This document shows, in pieces, positions 18,066 to 25,789 of a stretch of DNA of 39,910 nucleotides (position 1 is its first letter; every line of letters begins with the position of its first letter). Source of the stretch: Hyphomicrobiales bacterium. Its GTDB lineage: Bacteria > Pseudomonadota > Alphaproteobacteria > Rhizobiales > HXMU1428-3. The notes under the pieces are model-generated. The model had not been told where the DNA came from. It was given only the letters and a program-made list of their open reading frames with translations, and did no database searches. The position numbers were made by a program, and so were the translations under genes. The DNA lies in the NCBI GenBank assembly GCA_017640685.1, contig JAEPQF010000004.1, positions 2,352-42,261 on the forward strand, in the 5' to 3' direction.

Positions 18066-18450
18066 GTGAGCCAGGTTACACAGAATTAACTTTACAGATG
18101 GTGTTGTGTAAACCATAAATCGCGCAAATTGACACAAAGTTGTATTTTCTCGTTATTACATAAAAAGTTTTAGCGAAGATAAAATATTTGGCTTGATTCC
18201 TGCTTTTTAAACGAAATTTAAAAGATTTGGTGGGATGAACGGCGGATTGTTTTTCTAAGACACTTTTTAGAATTGTTACCATATTTGAAATAAGTTCAAT
18301 TTATGAACATAGTTCAATAGTTTAGTGTTTTGAAATTTATAAAGGTTCATTCATTTGAACATGATTGTTTTGATATTGTAGAGGCTGCTTCTTAATCCTC
18401 ATTTTGAGGCAATATTGGAACCTTTTGTATAAAGAGTATTGAGTGTACGT
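18066..18450 (+). promoter_or_regulatory. 385-bp gap with an array of GTTCA/TGAAC half-sites
   Basis: AT-rich with no credible gene. Near its right end five copies of one half-site occur: GTTCA 18294-18298, TGAAC 18304-18308, GTTCA 18312-18316, GTTCA 18345-18349 and TGAAC 18356-18360. They form GTTCA-N5-TGAAC, TGAAC-N3-GTTCA and GTTCA-N6-TGAAC palindromes 90-160 bp before the transporter start. This looks like an operator for a dimeric repressor, TetR-like in style, but no such gene is in the window. Confidence 0.5.
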
Positions 18451-20772
18451 ATGAAGTCACTTGGATTTGGGTTTGAAAAAATAGGTTTATTACCGCTGCG
18501 ATCTCCTTACATTGCCCTGGTCGCGTTGATGGTCTTTTCAGCATTTTGTGCCACTGGCATTATAAAGTTGGAAACAGATGATGCACTGAGTGATTTGTTT
18601 CGCTCTAAATCTGCTGTTTTTGCTGATTATAAGGTCATGAGTGATTTGTTCCCTTCTAGTGAGCGTGACGTTTTGGTCATGATTGAGGGGAAAGATCTTT
18701 TAAGCCCTAAAGGTCTTGAATCTATTCGCAATGTTCACCAGGAACTTGAGTTTGTTGATAGTGTTGATGGCGCTATTTCCATGTTCTCAATGCGGGGACC
18801 GCCCAATAAGGATGGTTATGCACCGCCGATTATTCCTCATGATATTCCTAAAGATGGGGAAGGGTTTGACATTGTTAAGAAGGTTATCAAAGAGCATCCG
18901 CTTGTCTATGGCAAGATGATGTCCAAACCTGACCCAACAGGTACGCAAATTGCGCTTGTTGTGCTTTCTATTAAAAATGAAATTCGCTCTAGTAAAGATA
19001 TGTCTGCAGCGATGACGGATGTTCGCCAGACTGCAGAGCAAGCTCTAGAAGATTATCCAGGCTTTAGTATTGAGGTGGCTGGAATTCCTGTGATGCGGCA
19101 GGAGATTAAATCTGCGATTAAGCGCGACCGTCTGATTTTTAATACGATTGGCTTTATCGTTGGTTTTTCAATTAGTTTAGCATTTTTCCGTCGTCCTACA
19201 CTTGTATTTATTGCGTCTGTTTGTCCGGCTCTTTCTGTGCTGTGGTCACTTGGACTTCTCGGGCACATGGGCTTTCAGTTAAATACCTTTATTAATGTTA
19301 TCCCTCCGCTTGTGATGGTAATTGCGCTCTCTGATGCGATGCATATGGTTTACTCCATTCGAAGAAACATCACTAAAGGGCTAGATCGTTTTCAAGCGAC
19401 GAAAGAAGCTGTTCTGAATGTTGGGCCGGCTTGTGTACTCACATCTTTGACGACCTCTCTTGCGATGGCATCACTTGCGCTTACTGATAGTGGTCTTATT
19501 CGTCAGTTTGGTTTGGCCGCAGCGCTTGCTACTTTGATGGCGTTTGCTGCTGTTATTCTTGTTGTGCCAACTTTGACGTGTTTGCTGCTTGGCAATGAAG
19601 ACAAGTTTAGAGCCGAAGAAGAAAAGCACAATAAAGCCCTTAAATGGATGGAAGAGTTTTCTGGCAAGATTTCAAGATTTGTAAAGCCTCGCCACTTGGC
19701 AATGACTATCGTTGGTATTTCAATGGCAATTCTCTTTACGATTATGCATAGCCAGTTGCAGGCACAATACCGTCTTTCTGACCAGGTGCCAGCAGGTAAG
19801 CAATCAGTTGAGACATCTAGCCGAATTGATCAATTCCTTGAAGGGGCAACACCACTTCATATTTTAATTGAGTGGCCGGCGGATAAATCTCTTCGTGAAG
19901 ATGTTGAAGTTTTAAATGCGATTGAAGAAGCACACCGGATTATGGAGGAGCAAGCTGGGGTCGCTAATGTTTGGTCTGTTGCTGCGCTTCGAAGGTGGCT
20001 TCGGGAAAATCAGGGTGAGAAAAGTGCAGAGCCGAAATCTGTTGGTGAGTATTTAGACAAGATGCCTGTTCATTTGCTTTATCGGTTTGTGAATGAAAAA
20101 AGCAATGCTGCCATCATCACTGGACGTGTTCCTGATATTGATGCGAAAGACACTTTGCCAATTTTGAAGGGCATTGAAGATGAGCTGCATAAGAAATTAC
20201 CTGAAGGTCATAAAATGAATATACGTGTCACAGGACTTTCTTCTGTGTCTGCTATTCAAAGTTCGACGATGATTAATCAACTTAATCGTGGTTTGGCTGC
20301 AGCCGTATTGATGGTGATTATTTTAATCGGCTTTGCCTTTCGTTCAAGAGAAGTTGCACTTTTATCTATTGTACCGAATTTGCTACCGATTGCGGCGGCT
20401 GGTGCCATGCTATTTATCAGTAATCTTGGTCTTGAATATGCCAGTGTGATTGGTCTCACTGTTGCTTTTGGTCTAGCGGTGGATGATAGCATCCATTTCT
20501 TGAACCGTTTGCACTTGGAGCGCCAGCGCACTGATAGCCAGGAAAAGGCTGTTTATAATACATTGGTGCATATCGGCCCAGTTTTAATGCTTACAACCAT
20601 GGTTTTGGTTTGTGGTCTCGCAGTGACAATTTTAAGTGAATTGCCCTCAATGAGGCAATTTGGTAGTTTAGCTATGACAACGTTGATTGCAGCGGTTTTG
20701 GCAGATCTCTTTATTTTGCCGGCTATCATTCTTTCAACTTGCCGTGAAAAGCTTGCAAAACCAAAGAGCTAA
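18451..20772 (+). CDS. RND/MMPL-superfamily exporter
   Basis: Inner-membrane proton-driven transporter of about 773 residues with the two-fold RND layout. There is one N-terminal helix, a periplasmic domain, and a block of about five helices (from FNTIGFIVGFSISLAFF on). The pattern then repeats, with VGLTVAFGLAVDDSIHFLNR-type sequence carrying the Asp pair typical of proton relay. The size is nearer to the MMPL/HpnN-like lipid and hopanoid exporters than to 1000-residue drug pumps, and no membrane-fusion partner is adjacent. Substrate is unknown; a lipid is plausible. ATG 18451 is chosen; TTG 18439 with AAAGAG upstream would add four residues. The operator-like array upstream implies ligand-responsive control. 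Confidence 0.85.
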   Translation: MKSLGFGFEKIGLLPLRSPYIALVALMVFSAFCATGIIKLETDDALSDLFRSKSAVFADYKVMSDLFPSSERDVLVMIEGKDLLSPKGLESIRNVHQELEFVDSVDGAISMFSMRGPPNKDGYAPPIIPHDIPKDGEGFDIVKKVIKEHPLVYGKMMSKPDPTGTQIALVVLSIKNEIRSSKDMSAAMTDVRQTAEQALEDYPGFSIEVAGIPVMRQEIKSAIKRDRLIFNTIGFIVGFSISLAFFRRPTLVFIASVCPALSVLWSLGLLGHMGFQLNTFINVIPPLVMVIALSDAMHMVYSIRRNITKGLDRFQATKEAVLNVGPACVLTSLTTSLAMASLALTDSGLIRQFGLAAALATLMAFAAVILVVPTLTCLLLGNEDKFRAEEEKHNKALKWMEEFSGKISRFVKPRHLAMTIVGISMAILFTIMHSQLQAQYRLSDQVPAGKQSVETSSRIDQFLEGATPLHILIEWPADKSLREDVEVLNAIEEAHRIMEEQAGVANVWSVAALRRWLRENQGEKSAEPKSVGEYLDKMPVHLLYRFVNEKSNAAIITGRVPDIDAKDTLPILKGIEDELHKKLPEGHKMNIRVTGLSSVSAIQSSTMINQLNRGLAAAVLMVIILIGFAFRSREVALLSIVPNLLPIAAAGAMLFISNLGLEYASVIGLTVAFGLAVDDSIHFLNRLHLERQRTDSQEKAVYNTLVHIGPVLMLTTMVLVCGLAVTILSELPSMRQFGSLAMTTLIAAVLADLFILPAIILSTCREKLAKPKS

Positions 20773-20808
20773 TCATAAAATATGTATAGGAATTAAGGAT
20801 TTAGTTTT

Positions 20809-21321
20809 ATGAAATTTATGCAAAGAGCTGTAAATGCGAAAAAACACTCTTCATTTTTTACGGGGATTGCATCTGCATTATTACTCGTGATTGCGTTTAC
20901 ATTTACTGGCAGTGCTTCAGCAAGTGCGGCGAACCCATTTAAGAAAGTTGCAGGCAGCTGGAGAAGTGCCGGTGCTGTGGCGACAATTTCTGGTAACCGT
21001 GAACGAGTTAAATGCCGGGCGCGTTATAAAGTGCCGGGTAAGAAGGTGGCTTTTTCTTTGAAATGCTCGGGCCCTGGATATTTTATCAATGTGCGTGTTA
21101 ATGCACGTGTGAATGGTGGAAGTGTTTCAGGATCTTGGAGTGAGAGTAAATACGCAAAAAGCGGTTCTCTTAATGGGCAAGCTTCTAAATTTAGATCAAA
21201 CCTTTCTTTCTGGGGTGGTGGAATTAGTGGCAGCATGAGCATTTCTTTAAAGAGTTCTCGTCGTCACACCATGGTTATTCATGCCGCAGGGAATAAGATT
21301 GTTATTCCTTTGAGACGCTAA
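20809..21321 (+). CDS. Small secreted beta-rich protein of unknown function
   Basis: A 170-residue protein with a Sec signal peptide (basic 1-12, hydrophobic 19-33, cleavage near ASA-AN at 40). The mature part is rich in Gly/Ser/Lys with a repeated G-S-W pattern (AGSWRSAG, VSGSWSES, GGGISGSMS) and two cysteines (C69, C86). It suggests a small basic lipocalin-like barrel, but I do not recognise the family. It starts 36 bp after the RND exporter with AAGGA upstream and ends at a terminator, so the two are probably one transcription unit. A periplasmic accessory role is a guess from that pairing. Confidence 0.75.
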   Translation: MKFMQRAVNAKKHSSFFTGIASALLLVIAFTFTGSASASAANPFKKVAGSWRSAGAVATISGNRERVKCRARYKVPGKKVAFSLKCSGPGYFINVRVNARVNGGSVSGSWSESKYAKSGSLNGQASKFRSNLSFWGGGISGSMSISLKSSRRHTMVIHAAGNKIVIPLRR

Positions 21322-21335
21322 AGTTGAGGATTTTT

Positions 21336-21363
21336 ATGTCACAGCTTTCGAAATTTGTGACAT
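21336..21363 (+). other. 8-bp inverted repeat after the secreted protein
   Basis: ATGTCACA (21336-21343) pairs with TGTGACAT (21356-21363) around 12 nt, just 15 bp after the stop codon and 27 bp before the true terminator. It may be a second 3'-end hairpin or a protein site; TGTGA/TCACA halves are also CRP-like. Function is not clear. Confidence 0.35.
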
Positions 21364-21390
21364 AGCCGCAACATTTTTAGATTCAATTTT

Positions 21391-21422
21391 AAGGACTGCT
21401 TATTTAAGCGGTCCTTTTTTTT
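21391..21422 (+). terminator. Rho-independent terminator after the RND unit
   Basis: AAGGACTGCTT (21391-21401) pairs with AAGCGGTCCTT (21406-21416) with one T-G wobble and a 4-nt loop, followed by an unbroken run of T. This is a classic strong terminator. Confidence 0.9.
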
Positions 21423-21617
21423 ATGGCAATGTCTCTGGATGATGATTGTTTAAGCTGCTGTATTATTTGAGCTATTTTTCTTTAGGGACTGAAAGTTTTC
21501 ATTTTAGAATATGTTTTTCATAGGCTAATATTTTTTTCATTCAGAGGTTGTGATCAGAAATACCGACTCCTCCTGATTGCGCAACTAATTTCTCTTGGTT
21601 AGAGTTTACGTAGTCAA

Positions 21618-21646
21618 GTTTCATAAATTTGTCATAGTTGCGTCAG
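21618..21646 (+). promoter_or_regulatory. Candidate PhoB box upstream of the FadL-family gene
   Basis: Three direct repeats spaced exactly 11 bp: TTTCAT (21619-21624), TGTCAT (21630-21635) and CGTCAG (21641-21646). The first two with their AAATT linker match the E. coli Pho-box consensus (CTGTCATAAATCTGTCAC) at 14 of 18 positions by eye. The 11-bp period and the position 41-69 bp before the start codon are what a PhoB activator site needs. Confidence 0.55.
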
Positions 21647-21686
21647 TGTTGTGTAAATATAGTCGTGTTTGAGTGGGAGGGTTTGT

Positions 21687-23093
21687 ATGGTGTTCCTTCG
21701 TCAGGGTTTTGTTAGATCTTTGTGTAAAACAAGGTCAGCTTCTTTTTTGTTTTCCTGTTCTTTTTGTCTTTTTCTTTCCAGTTTTTTCTCCTTACAATTT
21801 TATAGCTCTGATGCTAAGGCCGGTGGTTTTGCCATACGTGAGCAGTCGACCTCATCATTAGGAGCAGCTTTTGCTGGTAATGCGGCGGGGTATGATTTGA
21901 GCACGATTTATTGGAATTCAGCTGGGATTGCAACTGCAGGTAAAGGTTTAACAACCGAAAGCCATGCTTCAGTTTTATTACCCTCTGCTGAAATTGATGC
22001 CGCCGACAATCAAGCATTGGCACAAAATGTTGGTGGGCTTTTTGGTGGATTACCTTCTGGCCCCAATGACATTGATAAAGTGGCATTTGTTCCCGCCAGC
22101 TATGCAGCGTGGCGAATAAATGATAAGCTTACAATTGGTTATGGTTTTAATGCTCCTTTTGGCCTCGCTTCGGAAGCTGATGAAAATGTATATGCCGGGC
22201 AGTATGACTTTAGAGAGGCGGAATTAAAGACATTTAATTTTAATCCAGTAGTTGGATATCAAGTTTCAGATACTTTGGCCATTGGTGTTGGTTTGCAAGC
22301 TCAATTTGCAGATTTAAACTTAAAACAAGCCGTTATCACCGGAGGAGCTGCGGTAAACGATCCTAGTGCCAATGTGAATGTTGAAGATTGGGGATTTGGA
22401 TTTACAGCAGGATTATTATGGCGTCCGGTTAAAGGCACATCTATTGGTGTTGGTTATCGTTCTCGCATTGAAAATACATTAGAGGGAACTTTGGATATTG
22501 ACGGGCTTCCTTCTCGTACCCAGTTTGTAAAAGCTGATTTGGATTTACCGGAAATTGTTACAGTGAGTTTGCGCCAGGATATTACTTCTAATTTGCGGGT
22601 TTTAGGTACATTCGAATGGACAAATTGGAGTATTTTTAAAACTGTTGAATTACTTGATAAGGATACAGGTGCTGCGGTTACTACGATTAATCCGGGTAAT
22701 GTAGCTGCAGGTGCTCAACCACTTACTATTGAGGGAAATTGGGATGATGGTTATTTTCTCTCTGGTGGAATTGAGTATGATTATAGCGATCAATTAACTT
22801 TACGGACTGGAATTGCTTATGAATGGTCTCCCATTCAAAAAGCAACACAACGTTTGGTAACTGTGCCTGATGCGGATCGGTTATGGCTGAGTGTTGGGGC
22901 AACTTATAAATATAATGAAAATGTAACATTTGATTTGGCTTATACTCACATTTTTGTCGACGATGGAGATATTCTTCGTCCAACAGGATTGGTGGCTGAA
23001 TCTGAAAGTTCTATTGACATAATTGGTGTTAGCGTGAAGACGAAATGGGGGGCGGATGGTCCTCTGGGGTTATTAAAGGGATTATCCAACTAA
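21687..23093 (+). CDS. FadL/TodX-family outer-membrane transport protein
   Basis: Beta-barrel channel for hydrophobic compounds. After a long signal sequence (hydrophobic about 20-38, ending SDAKA) the mature chain begins GGFAIREQSTSSLGAAFAGNA, the hallmark FadL N-terminal hatch motif, followed by TIYWNSAG. The rest is alternating aromatic/polar strands, and the C-terminal strand ends with the stretch IDIIGVSVKTKW. ATG 21687 is taken because GGGAGG sits six bases before it; an in-frame TTG at 21669 would add six residues. Long-chain fatty acid uptake is the family role, but hydrocarbon or other lipid import is equally possible. Probable PhoB control suggests a phosphate-starvation role. A strong terminator follows. 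Confidence 0.88.
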   Translation: MVFLRQGFVRSLCKTRSASFLFSCSFCLFLSSFFSLQFYSSDAKAGGFAIREQSTSSLGAAFAGNAAGYDLSTIYWNSAGIATAGKGLTTESHASVLLPSAEIDAADNQALAQNVGGLFGGLPSGPNDIDKVAFVPASYAAWRINDKLTIGYGFNAPFGLASEADENVYAGQYDFREAELKTFNFNPVVGYQVSDTLAIGVGLQAQFADLNLKQAVITGGAAVNDPSANVNVEDWGFGFTAGLLWRPVKGTSIGVGYRSRIENTLEGTLDIDGLPSRTQFVKADLDLPEIVTVSLRQDITSNLRVLGTFEWTNWSIFKTVELLDKDTGAAVTTINPGNVAAGAQPLTIEGNWDDGYFLSGGIEYDYSDQLTLRTGIAYEWSPIQKATQRLVTVPDADRLWLSVGATYKYNENVTFDLAYTHIFVDDGDILRPTGLVAESESSIDIIGVSVKTKWGADGPLGLLKGLSN

Positions 23094-23440
23094 TTTCTTC
23101 TTATTAAAATGCTAACCCAAGAAAACCAGCCTGAATGGGGACTCAGGCTGGTTTTTTTGTGTTTGTTGATAGAATTACAGGTAGAAGGCGAAAAAACTTT
23201 ATATTTAAACTCAAAAATTTAGATTATTTGCTTTTTTTGGTTCAAAACCGTGAATGAGGTGGTTAGAAGTGTGAAAAATAATGATGAGCAATGATTTATT
23301 GTCACATTAGAGGCGTAATACATATTTTTGTCATAGAACGTTTCACCTAAGGCTGGTTTCAGACTTATGAATGAAATGTTCTAGAATGAAATTTGAATTT
23401 TAGACATCTTTTGAGATGTTTTTATTGGGAGCTATCCATT
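23094..23440 (+). other. 347-bp gap: terminator and plcP promoter region
   Basis: After the terminator the sequence is AT-rich. A TTTGTCATAG (23327-23336) repeats the decamer found in the fadL Pho box (21628-21637). It is flanked by weaker halves ATACAT (23318-23323, 11 bp before) and TTTCAC (23341-23346, 12 bp after). It could be a poor Pho box for plcP. Nothing else is recognised. Confidence 0.4.
23124..23158 (+). terminator. Rho-independent terminator after the FadL-family gene
   Basis: AACCAGCCTGA (23124-23134) pairs perfectly with TCAGGCTGGTT (23143-23153) around an 8-nt loop and runs into seven T. This is a strong terminator 30 bp after the stop codon. Confidence 0.93.
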
Positions 23441-24256
23441 ATGGCTGACTGTGAAAGAAAATACAGGACCCTTTTTATATCTGACCTTCACCTTGGACTG
23501 GGGGCATGTCAGGCTGACTTATTTCTGGATTTCTTTAAAACAGTTGAGGCAGATAAAATTTATCTCGTTGGAGATATTATTGACTTTTGGCGCATTAGGC
23601 GCCGGCCTCAGTGGTATCAATCTCATAATGATGTGATCCAAAAATTATTACGCCGAGTTCGTAAAGGGACGGAAATGATTTATGTTCCTGGAAACCATGA
23701 CGAGATTCTTCGTGCTTATTGCAAGATGGAAATTGGCGGCATTAAATTAAAGCGCAATGATGTTCATGAAACAGCTGATGGGCGAAAAATACTTGTCATT
23801 CATGGAGATGAGTTTGATATTGTTGTGAAGCATGCGCGTTGGTTGGCCCTTCTTGGAGATTGGTCATATAATGTTGCTCTTTGGGCAAATACTCATTTCA
23901 ACTGGGTTCGGCGGAAAGCTGGCTTGGAGTATTGGTCACTTTCAGCTTATCTAAAGCAACGGGTTAAGAAGGCCGTTAATTTTATTGGTGAATTTGAGAA
24001 TGCCTTGGTGACTGAAGCTGAAAGTCGGGGTGTTGATGGGGTGATTTGTGGGCATATCCACCAAGTTGCTATGAAGCAAATAGGTGATGTGCTTTATCTT
24101 AATACTGGTGATTGGGTTGAAAGTTGCACGGCGATTGGTGAAACGATGGATGGTAAATTTGAAATTATCCGTTGGGTAAAAGGTGAAGCTATTATTGAAC
24201 CTGAAGATAAAAAGGTCATTGTGCCTAATCCATTGAAAATTGAAGATGCCGCTTGA
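23441..24256 (+). CDS. plcP: PlcP-like metallophosphoesterase (phospholipase C type)
   Basis: Calcineurin-like phosphoesterase of 271 residues with all metal motifs: DLHLG (15-19), GDIIDFW (44-50), GNHDE (84-88), HGDEFD (121-126) and GHIH (204-207). The family is often labelled UDP-2,3-diacylglucosamine pyrophosphatase (LpxH-like). In alphaproteobacteria a protein of this size directly before an Agt-type glycosyltransferase is PlcP. PlcP removes the phosphate head groups of membrane lipids during phosphate starvation to leave diacylglycerol. Here the glycosyltransferase ATG directly abuts its TGA. ATG 23441 with GGGAG upstream is preferred to a longer frame from 23393. Plain LpxH activity is the alternative. 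Confidence 0.78.
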   Translation: MADCERKYRTLFISDLHLGLGACQADLFLDFFKTVEADKIYLVGDIIDFWRIRRRPQWYQSHNDVIQKLLRRVRKGTEMIYVPGNHDEILRAYCKMEIGGIKLKRNDVHETADGRKILVIHGDEFDIVVKHARWLALLGDWSYNVALWANTHFNWVRRKAGLEYWSLSAYLKQRVKKAVNFIGEFENALVTEAESRGVDGVICGHIHQVAMKQIGDVLYLNTGDWVESCTAIGETMDGKFEIIRWVKGEAIIEPEDKKVIVPNPLKIEDAA

Positions 24257-25294
24257 ATGAGGATATTGATTGCTACAGATGCTTGGGTTCCACAAGTGAA
24301 TGGGGTGGTTCGAACTTATCAACGCTTGGAAGAAGAGTTGATAAAGCTTGGTCACGAGGTTTATTTTGTAACACCGTCTGATTTTTACACTGTCCCTTGC
24401 CCAACTTATCCAGAAATAAGATTGTCTTTTGCTCGGCGAAAAAACATTGCGTTTTTAATTGATAAGTTTGAACCTGATGCCATTCATATTGCGACCGAGG
24501 GGCCTATAGGGTGGGCAGCAAGAGCTTATTGTTTGAAGCATGGTCGCAGTTTTACTACAGCTTATCATACCCGCTTTCCTGAATATGTTACGGAGCGGGT
24601 GCCGGTTCCGCTTTCTTTTCTCTATAAATTTGTTCGCTCATTTCATAATGCTGGTGATGGTATTATGGTGGCGACGAAGAGTTTGGAGAATGAGTTGCGC
24701 TTGCGAGGGTTTCGCTCGCTTCGCTCTTGGACGCGTGGTGTCAATACTGAAATGTTTCACCCTCGTGATTGTCGTCTTTTTGGAGACAAAAAAGTTGCAA
24801 TATATGTTGGGAGAGTAGCTCCTGAGAAAAACCTTGAAGTTTTTTTAAAACTTGATTTGGATGTGACTAAGGTTGTTGTCGGAGATGGCCCTCATTTAAA
24901 ATACCTTAAACAAACTTATGAAGATGTTATTTTCACAGGGGCGAAGGAGGGAGAAGAGTTAGCGCAATGCTATAGCTCTGGGGATGTGTTTGTGTTTCCA
25001 AGTAAAACAGATACGTTTGGTATTGTTTTGCTTGAGGCGATGGCAAGTGGTGTTCCAGTGGCGGCTTTTCCTGTAACAGGGCCGATTGATGTTGTTGAAA
25101 ATGGCGTGACAGGTTGTTTGGATGAGGACTTAGGGCAGGCTATATTAGGGGCTCTTGAATTAGACAGGGATGTTTGCCGCGCTAAAGCCCTTGAGTTTAG
25201 TTGGCAACGGTGTGCTGAAGTGTTTATTGAAAATTTAAATTTTGTTGAAAGGGCTGCTCAACAGATTGAATTAATTGAGCCTGCTGCTGGGTAG
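24257..25294 (+). CDS. agt: Agt-like GT4 glycosyltransferase
   Basis: GT-B fold glycosyltransferase of 345 residues. The N-terminal acceptor domain starts MRILIATDAWVPQVNGVVRTY, typical of the SQD2/Agt/PimB-like branch. The C-terminal donor domain has YVGRVAPEKNLE, VGDGPHL and FPSKTDTFGIVLLEAMASG with the E-x7-E type retaining motif. The start codon follows the preceding stop without a gap, so translation is coupled. With PlcP it probably puts a sugar on diacylglycerol to replace phospholipids when phosphate is scarce. The sugar (glucose, glucuronate or other) cannot be told from sequence. It is less likely to act on other lipid or polysaccharide acceptors. Confidence 0.8.
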   Translation: MRILIATDAWVPQVNGVVRTYQRLEEELIKLGHEVYFVTPSDFYTVPCPTYPEIRLSFARRKNIAFLIDKFEPDAIHIATEGPIGWAARAYCLKHGRSFTTAYHTRFPEYVTERVPVPLSFLYKFVRSFHNAGDGIMVATKSLENELRLRGFRSLRSWTRGVNTEMFHPRDCRLFGDKKVAIYVGRVAPEKNLEVFLKLDLDVTKVVVGDGPHLKYLKQTYEDVIFTGAKEGEELAQCYSSGDVFVFPSKTDTFGIVLLEAMASGVPVAAFPVTGPIDVVENGVTGCLDEDLGQAILGALELDRDVCRAKALEFSWQRCAEVFIENLNFVERAAQQIELIEPAAG

Positions 25295-25307
25295 AGTTTA
25301 GGGTTGA

Positions 25308-25748
25308 ATGGTAGATAAAAAAATAATTTATCGCACTCACTTCAGACGCCGCCCTAGACTTTTAGCGCTTTACAGAGCTACAATTGCTTTTAGTCTCAGT
25401 TTTGTTTTCATCTACCTTTTCTTTCGTTACGGATCTTATTTTTCTCTAATTGTTGGGCTTCTCACATCATTTGTTGGTCTCTTTGTTTTGACCACGTTTT
25501 TCCCTCGGTATCCGTTTCATATTACGGAAACCCATTTCCATTTTGGCCTTGTTGGTAAATTGCCTGCGGAGATATTCTATGGTGTAGGACAACACCCGAT
25601 TAAGGATTGCCCCTGTTTGCTTTATATTGACCCGAAAACAGGAGAAAAGGGGCATTTCGTATTGCCATGGACATTTATAAGAGAGCCTCATGATCAAGTT
25701 ATAATTGATCTTGTGACTTATTTTGCTAATCAAAAGCGAGATAAATGA
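25308..25748 (+). CDS. Small membrane protein of unknown function
   Basis: 146 residues with two predicted transmembrane helices (about 24-43 and 45-66) after a very basic N-terminus (FRRRPRLLALYR), so the N-terminus is probably cytoplasmic. The soluble C-terminal 80 residues contain HITETHFHFG and a CPCLLYIDP segment with two cysteines. It lies 13 bp after the agt-like gene and is probably the third gene of that operon. I do not recognise the family. An auxiliary role in glycolipid synthesis or transport is only suggested by position. Confidence 0.7.
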   Translation: MVDKKIIYRTHFRRRPRLLALYRATIAFSLSFVFIYLFFRYGSYFSLIVGLLTSFVGLFVLTTFFPRYPFHITETHFHFGLVGKLPAEIFYGVGQHPIKDCPCLLYIDPKTGEKGHFVLPWTFIREPHDQVIIDLVTYFANQKRDK

Positions 25749-25789
25749 TTAAAGGTGGTGAGGCTGACAATTAGCGATTTTTTATAAGA

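Larger units (their letters stand above)
21322..21686 (+). other. 365-bp gap: terminator, then fadL control region
   Basis: The left part carries the 21336-21363 inverted repeat and the terminator at 21391-21422. The middle (21423-21600) is AT-rich with nothing recognised. The right part holds the Pho-box-like repeats (21618-21646) and a TAAATA that could be a -10 at 21654-21659. Confidence 0.55.

Noticed and set aside
23300-23346. Definite PhoB box upstream of plcP
   Set aside because: The half-sites are spaced 11, 12 and 29 bp and two are poor matches. It is kept only as a weak possibility within the gap description.
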